Origin: an uncultured Oscillospiraceae bacterium
GTDB lineage: Bacteria > Bacillota > Clostridia > Oscillospirales > Oscillospiraceae
Assembly (NCBI GenBank): GCA_947627745.1
Contig: CANQXH010000015.1
Coordinates: 1 to 34,690 of the forward strand
Length of the DNA: 34,690 nt
Direction: 5' to 3'
The position numbers and the translations under genes are program-made. Below are positions 28,005 to 34,690 of the stretch, piece after piece. Position 1 is the first letter of the stretch. The number at the start of each line of letters is the position of its first letter. Under the pieces are notes generated by a model. That model was given only the letters and a program-made list of their open reading frames with translations. It was not told where the DNA came from and searched no databases.

Positions 28005-30086
28005 ATGCTGGAACTTTTGGCGCCGGCTGGGTCCATGGAGGCCCTCCGGGCGGCGGTGCAGAACGGCGCGGACGCCGTGTATCTGGGCTACGAGACCCTG
28101 AACGCCCGCCAGGGCGCGAAAAATTTTACCCCCCAGACGGTGACCGAGGCGGTGCGCTACTGCCACATCCGGGGGGTGGCCGTCCACCTGGCGCTGAACA
28201 TCCTGACCTCCGACCGGGAGCTGGACCAGGCGGCGGAGCTGATCCGCCAGGCCGCCCTCAGCGGGGTGGACGCCTTTATCGTCCAGGATCTGGGGGTGGC
28301 GGAGCTCTGCCGCCGGATCGCTCCGGACATTCCCATCCACGGCTCCACCCAGATGACCATTCATTCCCTGCCGGGGGTGCAGATGTGCGCCGCCTGGGGC
28401 ATGAAGCGGGTGGTCCTCAGCCGGGAGCTGAGCCGGGAGGAGATCAGCTATATCTGCCAAAACTCTCCCATTGAGATCGAGGTTTTCGCCCACGGGGCGC
28501 TGTGCATGTGCTATTCCGGAGCGTGCTATCTGTCCGCCGTCATCGGGGGCCGGTCCGGCAACCGGGGCCGGTGCGCCCAGCCCTGCCGCCAGAGCTACGG
28601 CTACGGCCGCTGGGAAGGGAAATACCCCCTGAGCCTGAAGGACAACTGCCTGGTCACCTACTTAGGGGAGCTGGCGGCCTTCGGCGTGACCTCCATTAAA
28701 TTGGAGGGCCGGATGAAGCGGCCCGAGTATGTGGCGGCGGTGACCCAGGTGTACCGCCAGGCCCTGGACGGCAAGGCCGTCACCCGTGAAATGATGGACA
28801 AACTCCTGGCCGCCTTCAACCGCCAGGGCTTTACCGACGGCTATTACACCGGCCGAACGGGGCCGGAGATGTTCGGCACCCGCCAGGAGCCGGGCGGGGA
28901 CGCCCCCTGGATGAAGGAGGCCCGCCAGACCTACGAGGCCGGAGAGACCCCCCGGGTGGGGGTGCGGATGGCCGCCTCGGTGACCAGCCTGGGCAGCCGC
29001 CTGACCGTGGCGGACCCGGAGGGACGGGTCTGCCGGGTGGACGGGCCCAGAGGGGAGCCTGTCAGGAACATTCTCCTGACCCCGGAGGCCCTGGCCGCCC
29101 GGCTTGCGAAAACCGGAGGCACCCCCTATCAATGCCTGGACGTCCAGGCGGAGGTGGAGCCAGGCTTCACCCTCTCCGCCGCCGCCATCAACGCCCTGCG
29201 GCGGGACGCCCTGAATCAGCTCACCGCCCTCCGGGCCCGGCGGGAGCCCCCCCGGCTGGGAAAGCCCCCCCAGATTCGCCATGTGGCCGGACCCAGGAGC
29301 CATCCGGCGGTGAATGTCCAGATCACCACCCGGGAGCAGGCCACGGACCGGCTGCTCCACACGCCGCTGTCGGTGCTGTATGTGCCCATCCACCTGCTGC
29401 GGCAGGACCCCGCCTGGTGCCGGAGTTTGCTGGCCCGGGCCCGGGTCTGCGCCGTGCTGCCCCGGATCGCCCACGATCCCGAGCTTCCCAAGCTCCGCCA
29501 GGCCATGCTGGACCTGCGGGCCCTGGGGGTGCGGGAGGTGCTGGCGGGGAATCCCGGCCTGCTGCTCCCGGCAAGGGAATGCGGCATGGCGGTGCGGGGG
29601 GACTTCGGGCTGAACCTGTACAATTCCGCCGCCGTCAATCAAATGGCCCGGCTGGAGCTGCGCTCCGCCACCTTGAGCTTTGAAATGACCCTGCCCCAGA
29701 TCCGGGACGTGAGCAAGGCGGTGGACTGCGAGATCCTGGCCTATGGGCGGCTGCCCCTGATGGTGACGGAAAACTGCCTGATCCGGGGCCGCACCGGGGC
29801 GTGTACCTGCGAGTTGGCCCCCACCAAGCTGATGGACAAGACCGGGGCGGAATTTCCCGTCCTGCGGGACGGGGACACCTGCCGCTCGGTGCTGTACAAC
29901 GGTCGGAAGCTCAACCTGATGGACAGGCAGGAGGATCTGAACCGTCTGGGCCTGTGGGCGGTCCGGCTGCTATTCACCACGGAAAACAGCCGGGAGGTGG
30001 ACCAGGTCCTCCAGGCCCTGGAGAGCCCCGCCGCCTTCGACCCCGGAGGAAGCACCCGGGGACTGTATCTGCGGGGCGTGGACTAA
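28005..30086 (+). CDS. U32 family protein with DUF3656 (RlhA-like)
   Basis: Annotated by family as a U32 peptidase, but related bacterial proteins act in RNA hydroxylation: RlhA (E. coli YdcP) for 23S rRNA C2501, and TrhP for tRNA U34. The 693-residue length and a C-terminal DUF3656 half match RlhA rather than the shorter TrhP. The N-terminal barrel starts MLELLAPAGSMEALRAAVQNGADAVYLG, with HGSTQMTIHSLPG near 118 and the four-cysteine cluster (CMCYSGACYLSAVIGGRSGN, then CAQPCRQ) near 168-200 that probably holds an Fe-S centre. Start 28005 follows TGGAGAG; an in-frame TTG at 27990 is rejected. It heads the operon maf-mreC-mreD-mrdA. Whether it is an enzyme on RNA or protein is inference. Confidence 0.87.
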   Translation: MLELLAPAGSMEALRAAVQNGADAVYLGYETLNARQGAKNFTPQTVTEAVRYCHIRGVAVHLALNILTSDRELDQAAELIRQAALSGVDAFIVQDLGVAELCRRIAPDIPIHGSTQMTIHSLPGVQMCAAWGMKRVVLSRELSREEISYICQNSPIEIEVFAHGALCMCYSGACYLSAVIGGRSGNRGRCAQPCRQSYGYGRWEGKYPLSLKDNCLVTYLGELAAFGVTSIKLEGRMKRPEYVAAVTQVYRQALDGKAVTREMMDKLLAAFNRQGFTDGYYTGRTGPEMFGTRQEPGGDAPWMKEARQTYEAGETPRVGVRMAASVTSLGSRLTVADPEGRVCRVDGPRGEPVRNILLTPEALAARLAKTGGTPYQCLDVQAEVEPGFTLSAAAINALRRDALNQLTALRARREPPRLGKPPQIRHVAGPRSHPAVNVQITTREQATDRLLHTPLSVLYVPIHLLRQDPAWCRSLLARARVCAVLPRIAHDPELPKLRQAMLDLRALGVREVLAGNPGLLLPARECGMAVRGDFGLNLYNSAAVNQMARLELRSATLSFEMTLPQIRDVSKAVDCEILAYGRLPLMVTENCLIRGRTGACTCELAPTKLMDKTGAEFPVLRDGDTCRSVLYNGRKLNLMDRQEDLNRLGLWAVRLLFTTENSREVDQVLQALESPAAFDPGGSTRGLYLRGVD

Positions 30087-30112
30087 AGCCCGCCCCGGAA
30101 GGGGGATACGAT

Positions 30113-30691
30113 ATGACACAACTGATTTTGGCCTCCGCCTCACCCCGGCGGCGGCAGCTGCTGCACCTGCTGGGGATCGATTTCAGCGTTCGCCCGGCGG
30201 ATGTCGATGAAAAAATGGATCCGGACCTGCCGCCGGAGGCGGCGGTGGCGAAGCTTAGCGCCAGGAAGGCCGCCGCCGCCCTCCGGGCCCCGGGAGAAGT
30301 GATCCTGGCGGCGGACACGGTGGCGGTGCTGGACCGGAAGGTGCTGGGAAAGCCCCAAAGCCGGAATGAGGCCCGGGAAATGCTCCGGGCCCTGTCCGGC
30401 GGGGAGCATCTGGTGATGACCGGCGTCACCGTGACCTCCGACCGGGGGACCGAAACCGGCACGGAGCTCACCGCCGTTCAGTTCCGGGAGCTGGAGGACT
30501 GGGAGATCGAAAACTATCTTGCCACCGGCGAGCCCATGGACAAGGCCGGGGCCTATGGCATCCAGGGCGGCGGGGCGGTGTTCGTCACCGGCATCGCCGG
30601 GGACTTCTATAACGTGATGGGACTTCCGGTGTGCCGGGTCTACGGGATGCTCCGCAGACTGGCCCCGGAGCTTTGGGAGGACCGAGCATGA
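30113..30691 (+). CDS. maf: Maf-family nucleoside triphosphate pyrophosphatase
   Basis: House-cleaning pyrophosphatase that hydrolyses dTTP/UTP or modified nucleotides to the monophosphate; also linked to septum arrest in Bacillus. The 192 residues contain the SASPRR nucleotide motif (8-13), the catalytic AADTVAVLD stretch near 66, GKP near 80, and KAGAYGIQG near 145, all canonical. The Maf/YhdE subtype (dTTP/UTP) is likely from SPRR and AYGIQG. AAGGGGG precedes the ATG. The stop overlaps mreC by four bases (ATGA). The maf-mre order is standard in Bacillus and Clostridia. Confidence 0.95.
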   Translation: MTQLILASASPRRRQLLHLLGIDFSVRPADVDEKMDPDLPPEAAVAKLSARKAAAALRAPGEVILAADTVAVLDRKVLGKPQSRNEAREMLRALSGGEHLVMTGVTVTSDRGTETGTELTAVQFRELEDWEIENYLATGEPMDKAGAYGIQGGGAVFVTGIAGDFYNVMGLPVCRVYGMLRRLAPELWEDRA

Positions 30692-31518
30692 GACACTTTT
30701 TCACCGGGCGGATCCGGCTGATCCTGGCTTTGGCGGTGATCCTGGCGGTGGTGCTGGGCGTGGTTTCCAACCTGACGGGGCGGGACTATCCCGGCATCCT
30801 GGTGCAGAGCATCCTGTCGCCCATTCGGACGGGCGCGGACAGCCTGGTGCGTCAGGCGGAGAAATTTTACAGCTATATGTTCCGCTATGAGGCGCTGGAG
30901 GCGGAGAACGCGGCCCTGCGCCAGCAGATCGCCCAGATGCGGGAGGACGCCCGGAACGCGGACACCGTTTCACGGGAAAACGACCGGCTCCGGGCCCTGC
31001 TGGATATGCAGAGCCTCCACGAGGACTACACATTGCTGGACTGCTATATCATCAGCCGGGATTCGGTGGACTGGGCCGGGGGCTTTACCCTGAACCGAGG
31101 CGCCTCCTCCGGCGTGGAGGAGGGGATGTGCGTCATCACCGCCAACTCCGAGGTGGTGGGCATCATCGAGGAGGTGGGGCCCAACTATTCCCGGGTGCGC
31201 ACGGTGCTGGACTCCACCCTGGAGATCTCCGCCACCATCGCCTCCTCCGGCTACAACGGCATGGTCCGGGGAGACTACACCGGCGGCTACGCCGACATGA
31301 TGCGGATGGACTATCTGCCCACCTCCGCCGTGATCCGCAATCAGGATCAGGTGGTCACCTCCGGCTCCTCCATGTACCCCAAGAACCTGGTGCTGGGCTA
31401 TGTGGTGGACGCGGGCTTTTCCGACACCGGCGTGGCAAAATACGCGATATTGACCCCGGCGGTGGTCTTCGGCCAGCTGGAGCAGGTGTTCATCCTCACC
31501 AGCTTTGAATCGGAGTGA
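30688..31518 (+). CDS. mreC: Rod shape-determining protein MreC
   Basis: Bitopic membrane protein that links the MreB filament to the peptidoglycan elongation enzymes. The 276 residues have a single N-terminal membrane helix (about 10-28), a coiled coil of about 55-110 (YEALEAENAALRQQIAQM..), and two periplasmic-type beta-barrel lobes with GGFTLNRGASSGVEEGM and VGYVV-like strands. The family signature VVTSGSSMYPKNLVLGYV is near 225. ATG 30688 overlaps the maf stop by four bases and matches the usual MreC N-terminus, so the longer in-frame upstream reading is rejected. Three bases separate it from mreD. Confidence 0.95.
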   Translation: MRHFFTGRIRLILALAVILAVVLGVVSNLTGRDYPGILVQSILSPIRTGADSLVRQAEKFYSYMFRYEALEAENAALRQQIAQMREDARNADTVSRENDRLRALLDMQSLHEDYTLLDCYIISRDSVDWAGGFTLNRGASSGVEEGMCVITANSEVVGIIEEVGPNYSRVRTVLDSTLEISATIASSGYNGMVRGDYTGGYADMMRMDYLPTSAVIRNQDQVVTSGSSMYPKNLVLGYVVDAGFSDTGVAKYAILTPAVVFGQLEQVFILTSFESE

Positions 31519-31521
31519 GCT

Positions 31522-32103
31522 ATGGCGCGGAAAAAGTACGAATTTCGGCCGGATAAGACCGGCCCCGGGCTGCTCAGCCGGTTGTATCTGACCAAGCTGC
31601 AGCGGCTGGCCCTGCTGAAATGGGTACTCTACGGCCTGCTGGTACTCTTCGCGGCCCTGCTCCAGGACGTGATCTTTAGCCGCCTGCGGCTTTTCGGCGC
31701 CACCACCGACCTGGTTCCCTGCGTGATTTTGACGGTGTGCGTGCTGGAATGCTCCGAGGGGGGCTGCGTCTTCACCCTGGCGGCGTCCTGCGTGTATCAG
31801 TTTTCCGGCTCCGCCCCGGGGTATCATGTGATCGTGCTGCTGACCTTCCTGGGGGTGGGCGCCACGGTGTTTCGCCAGGCGTTCCTGCGGAAGGGCTTCA
31901 GCGCCACCCTGGTCTGCGTGGTGCCCTCCCTGCTGGCCTATGAGATCCTGGTGTTTATCGTTGGCCTTTACGACGGGCGGACCATCTGGTCCCGGATCGG
32001 GGGCTTTCTGGTCACCTGGCTGGTCACCTGCCTGGCTGCCCCGGCGGTGTACCCCGCCGCCAAGGCCATCAGCCGAATCGGAGGAGAAACATGGAAAGAA
32101 TGA
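31522..32103 (+). CDS. mreD: Rod shape-determining protein MreD
   Basis: Polytopic membrane protein of the elongasome. The 193 residues include a basic N-terminal tail of 30 residues, then about five hydrophobic segments. Family-like features are the TTDLVPCVILTVCVLEC stretch (usually P-D-L/F..) and its position between mreC and mrdA. Sequence similarity in this family is low, so the call rests mainly on topology and order. It begins 3 bases after mreC and its end overlaps the mrdA start by 13 bases. The N-terminal cytosolic extension is longer than in Bacillus MreD. Confidence 0.9.
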   Translation: MARKKYEFRPDKTGPGLLSRLYLTKLQRLALLKWVLYGLLVLFAALLQDVIFSRLRLFGATTDLVPCVILTVCVLECSEGGCVFTLAASCVYQFSGSAPGYHVIVLLTFLGVGATVFRQAFLRKGFSATLVCVVPSLLAYEILVFIVGLYDGRTIWSRIGGFLVTWLVTCLAAPAVYPAAKAISRIGGETWKE

Positions 32104-34172
32104 CCCGTGTGCGGGTGAATGTGCTGATCACCCTGTTTAGTTTGGTGCTGGTGCTCTTTGCGGCCCGGCTGTTTGACATTCAGTTTATCGAGACCAAGGG
32201 AGATACCAACAACGCCGACACCTTCATCACCGAGACCCGTGTGAAGGCCGCCCGGGGGGAGATCCTGGACCGGAACGGCAACGTGCTGGTGGGCAACCGG
32301 GCCAGCTATGACCTGGTGATCAATTACTTCGTGTTCATCGACTCGGACAACCCCAACCAGTACCTGTACCAGATGGTAAAGCTGTGCCAGGAGCGGGGCA
32401 TCGACTACGCGGAGAACTTCCCGGTGACCAAGACCCGGCCCTTTGAGTACACCTTAGACGAGCAAAACACCACCTGGCGGGGCTATTTCCAGGAGTACCT
32501 CCATGACCTGGGCTACGATTCGGACATCACCGCCCCGCTGCTGATCCAGAAGCTCCGGGCCATCTACGATCTGCCCGACGAGTGGACCGACGAGGAGGCC
32601 CGGGCGGTGATTGGGCTGCGCTATGAGCTGCGTCTGCGGGTGCTGGTGCCCATCGCCAACTACCTGTTCGTCTCCGACGTGGACAACGACACCCTTTCGG
32701 AGGTGCTGGAGATGAACATCCCCGGCCTGAACGTGGAGGCCGCCACGGTGCGGGAGTATCATACCGACTGCGCGGCCCATATTTTGGGCTATGTGGGCGC
32801 TATGAACGATGAAGAGTGGGCGTACTACGAGGAGCTGGGCTACCCCATGGACGCCGACGTGGGCAAGGATGGGCTGGAAAAGGCCTTTGAGGAACAGCTC
32901 CACGGCACCGACGGTATCCGCTGGGACGAGGTGACCTCCGACGGCACAGTTATCAACACCTATTACGACCCGGTGCCCCAGGCGGGCAACAACGTGGAGA
33001 TCTCCATTGATCTGAGCCTTCAGATGGTGGCGGAGGAGCGGCTGGCGGCGGTTTTGGAGAATCTCCGGACCGACGAGAACACCACCGACGGCAAGGACGC
33101 CGAGGGCGGCGGGGTGGTGGCCATCGATACCCGCAACGGGCAGATCCTGGTCTGCGCCAGCTATCCCACCTACGACCTGAGTACCTTCTTTGAAAAATAC
33201 AATGAAACGCTCCAGGCCCCCTTTGATCCCCTGTTCAACCGGGCGCTGATGGCCACCTATCCGCCGGGCTCCACCTTTAAGCCCTGTGTGTCCATCGCCG
33301 CCATCGACTGCGGAATGATCAATATCAACACGGAGATCGAGGACCGGGGCCGCTATGACCGGTACATCGACTCGGGCTTCTACGCCGACTGCCTGCAGTA
33401 TTCTTCATACGGGACGGTCCATGAGAACGTGAACGTGGTGCACGCCCTGGAGGTCTCCTGTAACTATTTCTACTATTGGATCGGCGACCACATCAGCGAC
33501 TGGGATATTATCGACGCCACCGCCAAGGCCATGGGCCTGGGGGAGGCCACCGGCGTAGAGCTGTACGAGGAGATCGGTTACCGGGCCAATCGCGAGACGA
33601 AACGGCTGCTGCACGGCAACAATCCCGACGACGCCGGCTGGTATCAGGCCGACGCCATCATGGCGGCCATCGGTCAGTCGGACAACAAATTTACCCCCCT
33701 GCAGATGTGCGTCTACGCCTCCGTTCTGGCCAACCGAGGCCAGCGGTACAAGGCCACCTTCCTGAGCCGGGTGGTGTCCCCGGACTACCGGGAGATGATC
33801 ATGGAGAGCCGGCCCACCCTCTTAAGTACCTTTGAAATTTCCGACCAGGCGTATCAGGCCTATACCCAGGGCATGTACCAGGTGACCCAGGAGCCCAACG
33901 GCACGGCGCGGGACGCCTTTGCCGGCTTCAATGAACGGATCCGGGTGGCGGGCAAGACCGGCACCGCCGAGAACGGCCTGGGCGTCGGCTCGGACCACGC
34001 GGCCTTTATCTGCTTCGCGCCGATCGACAACCCCACCATCGCCATTGCGGTCTACGGGGAAAAGGCCGGTCACGGCAACGCTGTGGCCAGCGTGGCCCGG
34101 GCGATTTTGGACGCCTATTTTGCCGGCGGCGTGGAGGGCGAGATCGTGACCTCCGAAAATATGCCGGGTTAA
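32091..34172 (+). CDS. mrdA: Penicillin-binding protein 2 (elongasome transpeptidase)
   Basis: Class B PBP that cross-links peptidoglycan during lateral growth. The 693 residues have an N-terminal membrane anchor (about 10-27), a pedestal/dimerisation domain (about 55-300, starting RGEILDRNGNVL), and a transpeptidase domain with Ser394-x-x-Lys397 (GSTFK), Ser456-x-Asn458 (SCN) and Lys622-Thr-Gly (KTGTAEN). All three active-site motifs are intact. CGGAGGAGA precedes the ATG, which overlaps mreD by 13 bases. No rodA follows; a hairpin and then tRNA genes end the operon, so the partner glycosyltransferase must lie elsewhere. Confidence 0.95.
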   Translation: MERMTRVRVNVLITLFSLVLVLFAARLFDIQFIETKGDTNNADTFITETRVKAARGEILDRNGNVLVGNRASYDLVINYFVFIDSDNPNQYLYQMVKLCQERGIDYAENFPVTKTRPFEYTLDEQNTTWRGYFQEYLHDLGYDSDITAPLLIQKLRAIYDLPDEWTDEEARAVIGLRYELRLRVLVPIANYLFVSDVDNDTLSEVLEMNIPGLNVEAATVREYHTDCAAHILGYVGAMNDEEWAYYEELGYPMDADVGKDGLEKAFEEQLHGTDGIRWDEVTSDGTVINTYYDPVPQAGNNVEISIDLSLQMVAEERLAAVLENLRTDENTTDGKDAEGGGVVAIDTRNGQILVCASYPTYDLSTFFEKYNETLQAPFDPLFNRALMATYPPGSTFKPCVSIAAIDCGMININTEIEDRGRYDRYIDSGFYADCLQYSSYGTVHENVNVVHALEVSCNYFYYWIGDHISDWDIIDATAKAMGLGEATGVELYEEIGYRANRETKRLLHGNNPDDAGWYQADAIMAAIGQSDNKFTPLQMCVYASVLANRGQRYKATFLSRVVSPDYREMIMESRPTLLSTFEISDQAYQAYTQGMYQVTQEPNGTARDAFAGFNERIRVAGKTGTAENGLGVGSDHAAFICFAPIDNPTIAIAVYGEKAGHGNAVASVARAILDAYFAGGVEGEIVTSENMPG

Positions 34173-34177
34173 AACGC

Positions 34178-34207
34178 GTCACCCCGCCGGGGCTCCGGCG
34201 GGGTGAC
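34178..34207 (+). terminator. Hairpin after mrdA
   Basis: GTCACCCCGCCGG and CCGGCGGGGTGAC form a perfect 13-bp stem with a 4-base loop, six bases after the stop. There is no T-run, so it may be a processing or stability hairpin instead. The following 100 bases up to the tRNA promoter show no gene. Confidence 0.65.
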
Positions 34208-34312
34208 CCATTGGGGGCGAAGGGCCTCCTTGGCCGGCTATTTCTCCCTGACGGGACGGCCTCCGGACACGGTGAAGCTCCAAATTCGCCTTCAAAAAAA
34301 CCGAAAAAGAGG

Positions 34313-34341
34313 TTGCAAAATGAATTCCGCCATGCTATAAT
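34313..34341 (+). promoter_or_regulatory. SigA promoter of the tRNA-Gln/Lys cluster
   Basis: TTGCAA (34313-34318), 17-base spacer, perfect TATAAT (34336-34341), 30 bases before tRNA-Gln. Confidence 0.88.
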
Positions 34342-34371
34342 AGGTCCCGTGTCCGATGCCGGATTCCACAT

Positions 34372-34446
34372 TGGGATGTCGCCAAGCGGTAAGGCACCAG
34401 ACTTTGACTCTGGCATCCGTCGGTTCAAATCCGGCCATCCCAGCCA
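34372..34446 (+). tRNA. tRNA-Gln (anticodon TTG)
   Basis: 75 bases. Acceptor TGGGATG pairs with CATCCCA, discriminator G, encoded CCA. Anticodon loop CTTTGAC gives TTG. The U1-A72 pair is typical of glutamine tRNAs. Confidence 0.96.
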
Positions 34447-34447
34447 T

Positions 34448-34523
34448 GATCCGCTAGCTCAGTTGGCAGAGCAATTGCCTTTTAAGCAATGGGTCCGGGG
34501 TTCGAATCCCCGGCGGGTCACCA
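34448..34523 (+). tRNA. tRNA-Lys (anticodon TTT)
   Basis: 76 bases, one base after tRNA-Gln. Acceptor GATCCGC pairs with GCGGGTC (one G-U), discriminator A, encoded CCA. Anticodon loop CTTTTAA gives TTT. Confidence 0.96.
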
Positions 34524-34561
34524 AAAGTAAAACACCGCCCATGGGGCGGTGTTTTACTTTT
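34523..34561 (+). terminator. Terminator of the tRNA-Gln/Lys transcript
   Basis: AAAAGTAAAACACCGCC and GGCGGTGTTTTACTTTT form a 17-bp stem starting at the last CCA base, around the loop CATG. The T-run is part of the right arm. Confidence 0.92.
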
Positions 34562-34564
34562 GAT

Positions 34565-34690
34565 AGCCGGGGATTCGAACGATTCAATCCGGCAGCCCGG
34601 TGGGCTGCCGGCCGCCGGGGCTGGACCCGGCGGACCCTTCGCGAGTGAATCCCCGGCGGGTGGAAAAACAAAGCGCCGCCCATGGGGCGG
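34565..34690. repeat. tRNA-Lys 3'-end fragments and second terminator core
   Basis: The T-arm sequence of tRNA-Lys recurs inverted at 34565-34579 and directly at 34647-34661 (15 bases identical to 34504-34518). After the direct copy, at 34673-34690, the terminator core CCGCCCATGGGGCGG appears again and runs into the window edge. No acceptor stem or anticodon arm accompanies these pieces. Confidence 0.78.

Noticed and set aside
28005-30086. U32 protein as a collagenase
   Set aside because: The name derives from an old assignment for PrtC; the length, cysteine cluster and DUF3656 point to the RlhA-type RNA-hydroxylation branch.
34459-34683. Minus-strand open frame across tRNA-Lys
   Set aside because: It reads RRGFEPRTHCLKG, the well-known false translation of an antisense tRNA; the same holds for frames over 10243-10542 and 13028-13328.

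Overview
The window looks like a chromosomal segment of a GC-rich, spore-forming Clostridia, most likely an Oscillospiraceae-type gut bacterium (Flavonifractor/Oscillibacter-like). This is inferred from the SpoIIE homologue, Gram-positive-type RqcH, Mini-III and ParB/Noc proteins, strong AGGAGG-type ribosome binding sites, SigA-type promoters with 17-bp spacers, and very GC-rich codons. No phage, plasmid or complete transposon was found. Most of the sequence is core housekeeping, interrupted by repeat-rich intergenic regions and two AT-richer islets.

Layout. 1-837 (-): 5' part of a malic enzyme, cut by the window edge. 1062-1490 (+): small membrane zinc-ribbon protein. 1501-2228: 0.7-kb non-coding region bounded by two inverted copies of a hairpin-rich repeat that also holds the convergent terminators. 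2279-8043 (-): tight six-gene operon (CYTH protein, DEDDh exonuclease, GH3 lipoprotein, aminotransferase, Mini-III RNase, RqcH). 8196-10124 (+): spoIIE. 10306-10488: tRNA-Thr and tRNA-Tyr. 10629-11545: AT-rich islet with two small minus-strand genes. 11631-13014: lspA-rluD, then tRNA-Gly, tRNA-Arg and tRNA-His. The two tRNA clusters are followed by the same repeat module.

13676-16792 (+): SAM methyltransferase, secreted transglutaminase-like protein and BioF2-type acyltransferase, a possible envelope cassette. 16862-17651 (-): TM2/zinc-ribbon and DUF2752 membrane proteins. 17904-20172 (+): VanZ-like protein and a GH2 glycosidase. 20463-21245 (+): AT-richer XRE regulator, followed by three diverged ~100-bp tandem repeats and a terminator. 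21685-22524: ParB-family protein without a ParA.

22539-25170 (-): lipid kinase, THUMP-type RNA methyltransferase and QueH. Divergent from it is trmB-mnmG (25372-27905), so 23.5-27.9 kb is dense in RNA-modification genes. 28005-34172 (+): U32/DUF3656 protein (RlhA-like), maf, mreC, mreD, mrdA, an elongation operon without mreB. The window ends with tRNA-Gln and tRNA-Lys and a partial duplication of the tRNA-Lys 3' end plus terminator.

Nothing here is a clear new defence or mobile system. The most notable signals are the shared module behind the tRNA clusters, the inverted repeat pair at 1.5-2.2 kb, the transcribed-looking repeat array behind the XRE gene, and the unexplained envelope cassette at 13.7-16.8 kb.
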